From positions 1,550,001 to 1,614,000 of the forward strand of contig JALUTQ010000039.1 in the NCBI GenBank assembly GCA_032718865.1: 64,000 nucleotides of DNA. The letters are read 5' to 3'. The first letter of the stretch is position 1, and each line of letters opens with the position of its first letter. The position numbers were made by a program, and so were the translations under genes. Positions 46,853 through 56,826 of the stretch are shown one piece after another. Origin of the DNA: Tilletia caries (taxonomy: Eukaryota > Basidiomycota > Exobasidiomycetes > Tilletiales > Tilletiaceae). The notes under the pieces were generated by a model that was given only the letters and a program-made list of their open reading frames with translations, was not told the origin of the DNA and made no database searches.

Positions 46853-47139
46853 CCTCAGTCCTCAGTCCTCCTGTCACTCTGACGCGACGCTTGTGCTCGA
46901 CCTCGACCTCGACCTCGACCTCGACCTCGACCCTCTCCTCGTCGACCTTGATTATTGATTGAGCACGAGAACAAAGGGAATGGTGTAAGAACAAAGGGAA
47001 TGGTGTGATCTGATTTCGGCTTTCTTCGGCTCGTCGGCCGTGATGAGAAGAAGGATTCAGGAAGCAGGAAGCAGGAAGCAGGAAGCAGGGGCCTTCGCCA
47101 ATCGACAGCGACGTGGACGTCGACGACGGCGACGGCGAG
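46853..47139. promoter_or_regulatory. Bidirectional promoter ASA1/HEM13 with three short tandem repeats
   Basis: The 287-bp divergent region contains (cgacct)n at 46897-46932 (about six units), a direct duplication of a roughly 20-bp unit with gaacaaagggaatggtgt at 46967-47007, and (ggaagca)n at 47059-47090 (about 4.5 units). It lacks a clear TATA box. Length changes in any of these repeats would alter the spacing of both promoters. Confidence 0.6.
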
Positions 47140-47310
47140 ATGCAACACGTACAGAAGATGAGCGCCCTTCCGAAAGCTGGTGTTCCGCGCCTGATGATCG
47201 CCGCCGTTCGCTCTTCAGCAGCGCCTGGCCGAGCGGCGGTACAACAACTTCGAGCTCACAGCAGCGCCGCCGCTTCCACAGCGGGAACAGCACCGAGGAC
47301 GACGATGGCA

Positions 47311-47342
<32 letters not shown>

Positions 47343-48830
47343 TTTGGGAGTCGCAGTTGCGGGCTCAACATTCTTTCTCTACGGCGCATCGTCACAATCC
47401 CGCACACTTCACTGCGAGGCGTCTTCGGGAGCCGCAACGGCCAAGGGATCCAACTATGCATACTCATACAGCAAGGACGGCAAGGTATGTCCCCTGTGCT
47501 TAACAGTTCTCTGAGCAAGGAGAGATGCTGACGATTCTTGCATGCGCGCATACAGAGCGGCACATCTTCAAATCGTTCCTCTGGACGGGCAGGCGCGCCA
47601 GACATCTCCCACTTGAACTTGAGCGACATCAACGACCCCTCAAAGCCAATGCGCGTTCGGATGGAGACCTACGTCAAGGAGCTACAGCATCGCATTGTCA
47701 CCACTCTCGGCGCCGAGGAGGTCGAAGGCCAATTCATTGTGGACTCCTGGCTCCGCAAGGAAGGCGGCGAAGGCATCTCATGCGTCCTGCAAGACGGGAA
47801 AACGTTCGAGAAGGCCGGAGTCAACATCAGCGTCGTCCACGGCAAGCTGCCTCCCGCTGCCATTCGACAGATGTCTGCCGACCATGCGGGTCTGCAGGAG
47901 CGCACTAGCTACAATTTTGACGGACCCAATGCCGAAGTTGATGGGTTGCCCTTCTACGCCGCGGGCCTCTCCCTCGTCGTGCACCCTGCCAACCCCTTCG
48001 CGCCTACGGTCCACTTTAACTACCGATACTTTGAGCTCACTCATCCGCCCAAGCTGAAAGACGGCAGTCCGAACCCGCGGTACGAAGAGGCCAAAGCCAA
48101 GGGAACCGAGCAGGAGCCTGTGGCATGGTGGTTCGGCGGCGGGACCGATCTTACGCCGATCTATCTGTTCGAGGACGACGCCAAGCACTTTCACCAGACA
48201 CTCAAGACGGCCGCTGATGGGAATGATCCGGCCTTCTACCCTGCCTGGAAGAAGTGGTGTGATGATTACTTCCTCATCCCGCATCGGAAAGAGCGGCGCG
48301 GTGTTGGTGGCATCTTCTTTGACGACCTGACCTTGCCAGATTCGACCGCGTCCATGAGCAGTAGCAGCAAGAGTATCGCACAACGGACGTCCTTCATCCC
48401 GCTCAGCGATGGCAAGAAGGGCGCTGCGGCTGCTGCACGCGGGCCCATCACGAGCTCGCAACAGCACAGCAAGGAGTCCCTCTTCCGCACGGTCCGATCG
48501 ATGGGCGACGCCTTCCTACCGGCATACCTGCCCCTCATCCAACGTCGCAAGTCAACCCCATACAGAGAAGCCCACGAACGATGGCAAGCCCTCCGACGCG
48601 GCCGGTATGTCGAGTTCAACCTGGTCTACGATCGTGGTACCAAGTTTGGACTCCAGACGCCCGGCGCGAGGATCGAGAGTATCTTGATGAGTTTGCCTCT
48701 TAAGGCGCGTTGGGAGTATATGGAGAAGTGGAGTGGCGCTGGGTGGGACGGGGTCGATCCTGCGGAGCGGGAGGGAAGTCAGGAGGCCAAGACGCAGAAG
48801 GTGTTGAGGGACCCGAAGGAATGGATATGA
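47140..48830 (+). CDS. HEM13: Coproporphyrinogen III oxidase (oxygen-dependent)
   Basis: Two exons (47140-47484 and 47556-48830) encode 539 residues, or 533 if the second in-frame ATG at 47158 is used. The enzyme converts coproporphyrinogen III to protoporphyrinogen IX in heme synthesis. Landmarks are GISCVLQDGKTFEKAGVNISVVHG, FNYRYFEL, WWFGGGTDLTP, HRKERRGVGGIFFDDL, GRYVEFNLVYDRGTKFGLQTPG and RIESILMSLPLKARWEY, all well conserved. The N-terminal 100 residues are Ala/Arg/Ser-rich with an Ala run and a hydrophobic stretch. That fits a mitochondrial presequence plus membrane-facing segment, as in animals, whereas the budding yeast enzyme is cytosolic. A Ser/Lys/Ala insertion of about 45 residues follows FFDDLTLPD and is absent from typical orthologues. 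Confidence 0.95.
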
Positions 48831-49002
48831 AGGAATTCCCTGCCCCGAACGGGACTAACAGCAGCGCTTGGCCGCATCATGCTATGGAAAATGCCTCTCT
48901 GTACCTCTCAAGGATCAGCTGTTGACCAGTAGTTCCGAATAAAATGATACAGATGAGATATATGTAGGGCAAGCAAAGGATACAAGAGAATCATCCTCAA
49001 GG

Positions 49003-49767
49003 TCATCTTGGCGGCGGAGCTGAGGGCAAGGTGGGGACCCGGGATGGTACAGCGGGCATATCGAGTTCCTGAGCGCGCTTGAGTGCGGCCCGCTTGTTCA
49101 GAGAGTCTTTCCGCATGGCGAAATAGTCTTTATGCAGTTGGTAATGCTCGTGTTGGCCTGGTGGCAGGGCTGGTTCGGGCGTTGGAGCGGTTGGATTCGA
49201 TGCCAAGTCAGGCGGAGGTGGAGCAGAAGTGATGGCGGAGGACGCGAGGGAGAATCCAGCTGATGCTGCGCTTCCTGCCGCTCCTGCGACAGTCGATAGC
49301 CATCCTTTCCCTGCTTCTTTCTCCTTGTCCTTCTCCTTCTCCTTTGCGGCCGCAGCCGCCTTGTCCCGCTCCTCCTTAGCCTTCTGACGTTCCTTCCACT
49401 CCCGCGTGACCTTATCGATCTCCTCCTTGCTGACCTTGTCCGGCAATCGTCCTGGTACGTTCTCCCCCGCGGCTTCTGCCGTCGAAGAGGATCCTGGCGT
49501 AGGGATCCGGTTGGCGAAGTGTCGGTCGGTCAGGTGGGATGTGCAGATATAGAAGAAGTCTTGGGATGGTAAGGAGGCGCTGATGAGGACGACGGGCGAG
49601 GGACGATAGCAGACGAGGCAGGGCTTGGGCGTGCCGGCAAGACGACGGATGTAGTGGTTGCCCAGCTGCAAAGGAACGTATATCAGCATTTAAAATGTCC
49701 TATTAATGCCCTCTTCCTTTGGAATTCATGAAGGCCGGTGGAAGCTCACTCTGGGAGGCTGTGCCAT
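49003..49767 (-). CDS. VFA1: Vps4-associated protein Vfa1-like
   Basis: An 18-nt first exon (49750-49767, MAQPPR) is spliced to 49003-49665, giving 226 residues. The N-terminal zinc-ribbon-like domain reads NHYIRRLAGTPKPCLVCYRP, VVLISASLPSQDFFYICTSHL, with the CxxC and C-H pattern of Vfa1. Vfa1 binds the ESCRT-III ATPase Vps4 at endosomes. A Lys/Glu/Ala-rich helix (EERDKAAAAAKEKEKDKEKE) and a Pro-rich part follow. The C-terminal HYQLHKDYFAMRKDSLNKRAA fits the Vps4-interacting helix. The tiny first exon was chosen because its splice phase and donor gtgagc fit and no other ATG precedes the zinc domain. It converges on HEM13. Confidence 0.86.
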
Positions 49768-50158
49768 GACTGGTTTTCGAAGATGAGCACTTAAAGAGGC
49801 GAGATTGAGGTTAGGGAGTTGGCGGTGGTCGTGTAGAAGGAGTCTCCTATTCGCTCAATCTCATCGTCGAGGCCTTGGATGCCGACTTCTCTCGCTCGCG
49901 ATCCGAGCGAGGTGAAGGTGGTGGCCCAGCTCGGCGATTCACAAGGTCAGCTCAAACTGCCGATGCGATCCAAGAGATCTGCTCCTTCCCAGACAGCGAA
50001 GCAGACGCGCTTGTCTGGCTCAAAGCGCTTCGATCATCAGGACAGGGGCACGGGGGTACTCTCGCTCTCTTTGAATCTGCCAGACGGCCATCTGAAGAAG
50101 TGATATTCCCAAAGTTTTCCAACACTTCTCGGCCGCTCTGCTGGAGACGAACGCCAAA
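49768..50158. other. Intergenic region VFA1/NXT1-like
   Basis: The 391-bp spacer is open on the plus strand for about 100 codons without any recognisable motif. Both neighbours are read on the minus strand, so it should hold the VFA1 promoter. I do not call a gene. Confidence 0.4.
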
Positions 50159-51731
50159 TCACCCTACGAACCGGAATGAATCCGATTGAACAAGCCACCT
50201 CGCCGTGCTGGTCAACTTCTGCATGGACCCCGTCGCCCTCGCCGCCCCGGATTCCACCCTCGCCATCCGTTCCTGTACTACTCGCACCCCACCCTCGGCG
50301 CCTATCCCGGCTCCGTCGACGAGGACGAAGGACTGGCTGAACATGCGAGGTAAGGCCATGATCGCTTCCGCGCTGACTGTCGTCGTTGTTGAGGATGACT
50401 TGGGGGCGTTGGATGTTGGAAGTGCTGCGGCTGGTGTGTGATGTTGGACCGTGCCTGAGACGTTGATGATGATGGATCGAAGCGCGGGTATACCTGTGGG
50501 ATGATCATTTGTTTTGTTGTTGCCAAAGGCGAGGATGCTCGTCAGCTTTTCTTCGATCAAGATCACATTGGAAATGAGAGGAGAGTGGCAAAGGGAATGC
50601 TGGTAATGGGGAGGGAGAATTGATAGGGATAAATGTCTGCTCCACATACTGCCCTCTTAAGTACAGGACCAGGACCCCTCCCTCTACTCCCAGTAAAGGC
50701 AGAAGAGGAAGAGATCCCAATGCTGCAGACGGCGCGCATGAGATCGTGTGGGACTTGTTGGGAAGCTCGCAGACCTCTACGAAGGAGGCTGGAGCTTCCG
50801 GTGCGCGCAACAACGTGAGGGCCCTTGTGTAGGAGCTTCTCCGCAGAAGGGAATGACCGTTTCCTCTAACACTCGCTGAAACGCGAGGGAAGGGAAAGGG
50901 TCCTTGCTCTTGGCCGCCCCGTTTGTTTTCCCATCCGTCCTTAGAAAGCTCTGGAACCCGCCCCCATTCCTCGATAATCGAGTTCGTGCCGCTTTAACAC
51001 AGTTGCATCACGCGTGTAGTGCTTTGTGATGTAGGACGAATCCTTCCGCGCGCGTTTGTTCAACTGGCTTTAAAGCGCATCGATCTGATCCGAGAAAGGC
51101 GGGTAACGGAGTTTCAAAAGAGAGGGAGGGAGAGGGGGGCCGTTTTGGAGGAGGAGGAGGGCAAAGGAAGAGGAGGATTGGAGAGAAAGGGAGTGAGGAC
51201 GGGAAGCGGGAAAGGAAGGAAGACACAGAGGGTCCAAAGAGGAGCGTAGGGAGAAAACGCCAGGAAACCGAGCATCAGAAGGCCAAGGCAGAAAAAGGCT
51301 CTTCGAACACACTCACCATCAGTTCCTATCCCCCATCCGATGGGATGTGAATCAAACGTCGCCACCTCATGTTTTGACCCAGGCATCACATCCAACAAAG
51401 CGGCCAATCCACCACCGGCTCCACCAACAGTCCCCACCGCTTCCCCGCCGCCGTTTGCTTGAAGGGATGGATCGGCAGGAGAAGCCGCGGCGGGAGGTAC
51501 CGGTGTCCCGTTCCAAACGACGGAGGCCGTGGACAGGTACAAGTTGGGCAGGATTCGGACCCGGGTGGGCGAATCGGTGGCGGCATAGTAGGCACTGACG
51601 AAGGTCTCTGCTGATTTTGTGCAGAAGCTGACGAGCTCGCGGTCGGTCGGTGGCGGGAGTGTGTTGATGGTGGGTTGGGTTCCTGGCTGCGCTGGGCCCA
51701 GAGATTGATGCGGGCTCGCGAAGGCGGCCAT
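50159..51731 (-). CDS. NTF2-like mRNA export co-factor (NXT1/p15-like)
   Basis: Two exons (51317-51731 and 50159-50493) encode 249 residues. The NTF2 fold is recognisable: ELVSFCTKSAETFVSAYYA, RILPNLYLSTASVVWNG, LLDVMPGSKHEVATFDSHPI, SIIINVSGTVQHH, MFSQSFVLVDG and the terminal YxxxSDSFRFVG-like end (WLVQSDSFRFVG). NXT1 partners Mex67/NXF1 in nuclear export of mRNA. It is longer than animal NXT1 (140 residues) because of a Pro/Thr-rich start and Gly- and Ala-rich loop insertions. The single intron is 823 nt, about ten times the local norm, with a correct phase across DG-IPAL. The divergent neighbour is the saccharopine-dehydrogenase-like gene. Confidence 0.82.
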
Positions 51732-52040
51732 CTCTGACTAGTATGCTTTGGGGGCGGGGGAAGCCTGTTCTCAGGTGTGTACGAGCGAATGCCGGCTGGT
51801 CACGCTCCAGTCCGAGCTCGAGCTCGAGCTGGAGCTTCAGCTGGAGCTCGTCGGTGCCGAGGCCGGCTACTTCATCTGCTCGGTGAGGAAGCCGACTTCC
51901 TTCCCGATGAGCGATGGGCCGAGCTTGGACCACCTCTCTGGAAGAAGTCGTTAACGTTCTCAAGACAGCATTCTCGATTTCTCGTACTCGTTACAATCGA
52001 CCGAACCACCACAGTCTCCTTCTTCTGAGACTCTGAAATC
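51732..52040. promoter_or_regulatory. Divergent promoter NXT1-like/reductase
   Basis: The 309-bp region contains a ctcgagctggagcttcagct tract at about 51821-51850, which is nearly palindromic. No coding frame is supported. Confidence 0.4.
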
Positions 52041-53635
52041 ATGGCCGTGTACGATCTCGTTGTTGCTGGGGCCACTGGCTTCGTCGGTAAGCTGGTACGT
52101 ATTTCTGAGCTGTATACGCTCCCTCCTATGGGATTCTGGGATTCAGCTGACACCCAATGTCCAACATCATCCCAGGTCGTCCGCTACCTCGTCTCCCACC
52201 CCGAGAAGCCCACCTTCGCCCTCGCCGGCCGATCGCGCGAGCGTCTCGCAGCTCTCGCCAAGGAGTTCAACCTCGACCTGTCCGCCGTCGGATTGATCGA
52301 GCTCAACACACGGGACGAGGCCAGCGTGAAGAACCTCGTCTCCCAGGCCCGCGTCGTCGTCAACTTGGCGGGACCGTACCATGCGTATGGCGCTGCTAAT
52401 GTCATCAAGGCGTGCGCGGAGAGCGAGCGCGGTGTTGGCTATGTCGACTTGACAGGGTGAGTGCCATTCACTACATACCCACTTTCGAAGGAGGTTCTTT
52501 TTGCTCAAACGCGTCTTGCTCTTCGCTAGCGAGTCCTTCTTCTACCGCGACATCATCAAGTACCATGCCACCGCCAAGCAGAACGGATCGATCATCGTCC
52601 CCTCAGCAGGCTTTGACTGTGAGAAGCCAAGATGGTTTACAAACAGCGCCCGATCCAAAATGAAGGACTGACCCCTTTCCCCTCCTGGCAGCAATCCCCT
52701 TCGACCTCTCCGTCTATCTCGGCGTCCAGGCGCTCAAGAAGGCTCTCGGCGGCAGGACGCCTTCCTCCCTCGAGGCCACCATGGCCTGGAAGATCGGCGG
52801 TGGTTTGAGCAAAGGGACCATCTCGAGCATGGCCGACATTGCCGAGTTTGCACCGAACACGCTCGGTCCCCACCCTGCCGACATCCTCTCTCCGAGTGAG
52901 TCCTTCTTATGTTTTTCTGGAGTTGTCAGAAGGCTTTTCCGTGCTCGATACAATACGCTGGAGGTGGGAAACGGCACGCTGACCTCGGCTTTGTATTCTT
53001 CAGTCAAAGGCGGTCGCGCGCATAATCCCATCGGCAAGCTGCCCGATCCAGCCCTCGGCCGCGGCGCAGCGATGTCCTCCCCCTTCCTCTCCCACAACGG
53101 CCGCATCATCATGCGCTCCGCCGCCCTGCTCGAGCGGGACAACCCGGACAAGGCCTACGGCAAAGCGGCCAAGTTCCGGTACAACGAGTGCATGGTGGCG
53201 CCCTACACGTTTGTGGCGTACATTGCCTCCTTCATTCTGTACGTCAACATTCTCTTCATGCGGACCTTCGTCGGACGCTGGGTGGTGCGGAACTTGATTC
53301 CCGACCACTCGGGACCTTCGGAGCGCACGATGGCCAATGGCTTCTTCTCGTCCCGGACCGTGGTCCGTGCCCAGCAGCAGCCCAACCGGCCCACGAACAA
53401 CACCAGCGAGAAGGAGAAGGCGGTCCTGGTCAAGATGAGCTTCAAGGGCGACCCAGGTTACTCGGTGACGACTAAGATGGTCATCGAGACCGCGCTGTTG
53501 ATTGCAGAGAAGGAGAAGCTGCCGGCATCGGCTCGTGTTGGCGGTGTCCTGACGACGGCTGCGCTCGGTGGCGAGCTTGTTGCCGAGCGCTTCCAGCGGT
53601 ACGCTGGATTTGAGATCTCCACCGAGGAACTCTGA
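52041..53635 (+). CDS. Saccharopine dehydrogenase-like oxidoreductase (SCCPDH family)
   Basis: Five exons: 52041-52094, 52176-52456, 52530-52618, 52692-52895 and 53004-53635, giving 419 residues. The start YDLVVAGATGFVGKLV is an NAD(P)-binding Rossmann motif; FALAGRSRERLAAL, VVNLAGPYHAYG, VGYVDLTGESFFYRDII and VPSAGFDSIPFDL follow. This is the SCCPDH/trans-acting enoyl-reductase-like group, not the lysine-pathway enzyme. A hydrophobic segment (TFVAYIASFILYVNILFM) fits lipid-droplet or membrane association known for this group. The substrate is unknown. The C terminus YAGFEISTEEL completes the family pattern. Confidence 0.88.
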
Positions 53636-53817
53636 ACGGCAGGCTGCCTTCCTTTCCTCGTTGGCCTTTCATTGTTTGTCGCATTCATTCTGTAGATCTT
53701 TGGATATGAACTCGGTTTGTTTTTCCTTTCGGTTCCTGCGTGAACTTGTAGTAATTCCTGGTTGACGTAAGTACAGTAGTGAGTGTGATAAAGGTTAGGG
53801 TACCAGTTGGGTAGCGT

Positions 53818-54989
53818 TCACTCCGCCTCCTCGCCCAATTTCCCAGTTGCGATGATCTCTCCGTCGAGCTCCTTGGCGACCTCGTCCCCGTATTTCTTCA
53901 GCGCCTCCAGATCGGTGCCAATAAGCGAGACCTGGACGTGCTGGAAGAGCTTAGGATACGATCCCACCTTGATGTCCTCCGTCTTAACGCGCTCGGCGAG
54001 CTTGGTGAGGAACGGCGCAATCGAGCTCTCGGGCAGCTTGGTCTTCACGAGGACGCGGTACGGCCGGGGTGCGTCCTTGTCGATTGCGATGTACGGTACC
54101 AGACCGTCGAGTAGGGCCTCGAAGAGACGGGGTACGCCGGGGAGGATGCAGAGTTTGCCTGCCATGCGGACGACGGGGACCCAGAGGGTGGTAGTTGGGA
54201 AGATGACCTCGACGTTTTTGGAGGGGAAGAGAGCCATCCTTCTGCGAGCCGTGATCATCTGTGTCACGGTTTGAGTGCATCACATGCTTGCGATTGGTCA
54301 GGATCTTCTAGCTTTTCTAGTTTGATGTCAGGGGTTTGGCTCACCTCTTCGGTCTGCTGGGGATAATCTGCCCGCCGCTTGTTGAGCTCTGTCATTCTGC
54401 GCAGAGTCTCATCGTGATACTGCAGCGGCTCGGCCTCAAACGCCTTGGCAATCGATTCATAAGTGATATCGTCGTGCGTAGGACCAATGCCTCCGCTCGT
54501 GATGACAAGATCATACTGTTCAGTCATCCTGCGGGCCGCCTCGACAATCTCGTCGGTATCGTCCGCAATGACCTCGATGCGCTTGAGGGTGATGCCGAGG
54601 TTGAAGCAGAGCTTGGCAAAGTAGTTGCTGTTCGAGTCGCGCGTCTTGCCGCCGAGGACTTCGTCGCCGATGATGAGACAGCCTGCGGTTCGGACAAACT
54701 TGCCGGTGGTGTTCGCAGGGATGGGCGACTTGTCGAAGGTGATGGGTGGAAGCCGACTCTGGGGAGAGGGCGAGGCAGGAGCGGCCGCGGTGGACGACGC
54801 GCGAGAAGGCTGACTCATGCTGCTGTTCTTCGGTGACGCTGATGCCGCCTGGAGATGGTTAGCCACGGAGGAGAGTCGAGCTGACGCTGCGGATGTGCGC
54901 GTGGTGGGCGATGCGGTTGAGATGAAGCGGCGGAGCTCGGAAGCAAGAGGAAGCGGAAGCGATGAAGACGCGCGTCCGAAGCCAGGCAT
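53818..54989 (-). CDS. MoaB/CinA-like molybdopterin-binding-fold protein (FAD-synthase N-domain type)
   Basis: Two exons (54345-54989 and 53818-54258) encode 361 residues. The MoCF-biosynthesis fold is seen in TAGCLIIGDEVLGGKTRDSN, NYFAKLCFNLGITLKRIEVI, YDLVITSGGIGPTHDDITYE and GKLCILPGVPRLFEALL. In animals this domain is fused to FAD synthase (FLAD1); fungi carry it alone, where FAD or nucleotide pyrophosphatase activity has been suggested. The first 58 residues are Arg/Ser/Ala-rich, like a mitochondrial presequence, and are followed by an internal Met (MSQPSRAS). Two start sites could thus yield mitochondrial and cytosolic forms. The exact reaction is not fixed by the sequence. Confidence 0.82.
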
Positions 54990-55445
54990 TCCCGTTTCTG
55001 TATGTGTTCAGTGAGACTGAGGTTGCGAACAAGTGAGTTCGAGGTCGACGTCGACGTCGACGTCGTCAAGAACGAGCGTAACGTCAGCATTCTCAGATCC
55101 ACAAAGCAAGCCAGGAGCGAGGCATCAGGCATGGTCCGAGCGAGCGGCATTTGATAAGATTAGATACCGGCTACTTGCTCCGAATGTCGCCCGCATGTCG
55201 CCTACATACCACCGCGTTGTACTTGTCTCAAGGCTCTCATCATGTCGAGTTTCCCCTTTTGGCATGACCTTGCTCGGGATGTCTTGCTGCCACGTACACG
55301 ACAGGGAAAGGGTATAAGAATCAAGGAGGCATTTGCAGTATTCGTATTCATTCGCGAGTTCGACAATAGTGATATTAGTACAGTCACAGAGTTGGGCAGG
55401 GTGGGTGGGGAGGTCGGGGAGTCCTTGAGAGCAGAGAAGGGTCTC
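54990..55445. other. Intergenic region between two minus-strand genes
   Basis: The region contains a (gtcgac)n-type palindromic run at about 55044-55066. It should include the promoter of the MoaB/CinA-like gene. No gene is apparent. Confidence 0.4.
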
Positions 55446-56244
55446 TCAACGAGGAAGCTCACTGCCATCGTAAGCCAGGTGCTTGACGTCCGGCTTGCCG
55501 CTCGCAATGTGATCCTTGACAACCTTCAAGAATTCCATCCGTGCTCTGGTCGACGGTGATGGCCGGGATCGGGTTGTGCGGGCCGAGCTTCTCCAACTGC
55601 TCAATCAGACCACTTCCCATGTCGGTGCGGACCAGACCGGGGTGGACGAGGATAATCGAGAAGCCTTCCTCGGAGAGCTCGGAGTAGAGACCGATGCCGA
55701 GCAGGTTCAGGGCGGCCTTGGTGGCCGAGTACGGACTCTCGGGAAGGGGAAGTCGCTGGCCGGCCGGTCGACGGGCATTGTCGATGGAGAGGCCGATGGA
55801 GGCGAGCGCACTCGTGATGAACACGATCGTCTTCTGCTTTCCCTTCCTCAGCGCGGGCAGGAAGGCCTGGGCGGCCGTCAAGGGACCGACGACGTTCGTA
55901 TTGTAGAAGTTCCGGTGCTCATCGGGGGAGATGCTGGCAAAAGCCGGACCGTCGTAGATAGCACCGCTGACGATGAGCAGATCGAGAGAGTCAAAGTTGG
56001 ATGCGGCCGCTTTGACACTGGCTGCGTCCGCGTCAGTCAGGTCCACTTGGAAGGTGTGGTCGTCCTTGGGCTCGGAGCGGATGGTACCGAAGGCCTCGTA
56101 TCCATCGCGGGTGAGCTTCTGGACGAGTCCCTGGCCGATACCTGTTTGATGTCAGAGTGAGGGTTAGAAACAGGCTCACACCAACTGTATAGGGGGGAAC
56201 TTACCACGGGAGGCTCCGATGACGATTGCTTTGGGTTGGGACAT
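55446..56244 (-). CDS. Short-chain dehydrogenase/reductase with C-terminal frameshift
   Basis: Two exons (56205-56244 and a second from 56141). MSQPKAIVIGAS-RGIGQGLV forms the TGxxxGIG-like cofactor site across the intron. LLIVSGAIY stands at the NNAG position. ITSALASIGLS, then SPYSATKAALNLL, give the catalytic Ser and YxxxK, followed by VHPGLVRTDMG. As written, the frame runs TVDQSTDGILEGCQG and stops at 55459-55461 (240 residues). One base of shift near 55535 would continue as LKVVKDHIASGKPDVKHLAY ending SELPR with stop at 55446-55448, which fits family C termini. It may be a sequencing error or a true frameshift allele. A TATA-like tttata (plus strand, 56371-56376) lies about 127 bp upstream. 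Cytosolic; substrate unknown. Confidence 0.85.
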
Positions 56245-56826
56245 GGTCGAGATGATTTGTGTAAGGGGTTTGTTGGTTGAGGCAGGAGGTGGCTTGCTGA
56301 GGCGCTGAGGGATGGATGGGATGGATGGGATGGGAGAAAGGAGAGAGAAGGATCAGCAAACGACCTCCGCCTTTATACCTTTCTGGCGAGCATCTACTTC
56401 CTTCCCACAACCATTGCTCGCTGCCTGCCCTGACTGCGAAGAAAGGTGAGCGCTGAGGTGCTGAGGCAGGCAGCCCAGGAAGCCATGGCGGGAAGGTGGT
56501 CTCATCGTCACGGAGGCCTGCATCAAAGTCCGAAGGCGACGCGGACAAGCGGATGTATGCTCTTCCATCCGACGGAGACGTCCCTATGATGGGGGGATAA
56601 AGGATGGCGACGTTATGATTGCGTTCGTCGCGCCTGGGTACGGCCTTATAGGATTTTAGGAAGTACTAACGCCGAGAAGGAGTTCGGGAAGACCGGGGAC
56701 GTTCCGGAAGCCGGATCAGCATGGACCCACCAACTCGGGCCCAGGGGGATGCAGCGGCCAGCGACCAACTTGCCTCTGGGGGTTATTGTCCTTGATAGTC
56801 CTTGATACACATACAGTACAGTCAAG
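56245..56826. promoter_or_regulatory. Divergent promoter SDR/hydratase-2
   Basis: A TATAAA on the minus strand (plus 56371-56376) serves the SDR. A (gatgg)n-type tract at about 56309-56331 lies in the SDR leader. On the hydratase side the last 60 bp contain ttgatagtccttgatac. No frame is supported. Confidence 0.5.

Noticed and set aside
47113..47139. HEM13 start at a GTG upstream of the first ATG
   Set aside because: Fungal nuclear genes very rarely start at GTG. ATG 47140 or 47158 gives a suitable presequence.
49875..50189. 104-codon plus-strand frame between VFA1 and the NXT1-like gene
   Set aside because: It overlaps the end of the NXT1-like coding region on the opposite strand, lacks motifs and would need its own promoter within a minus-strand promoter region.
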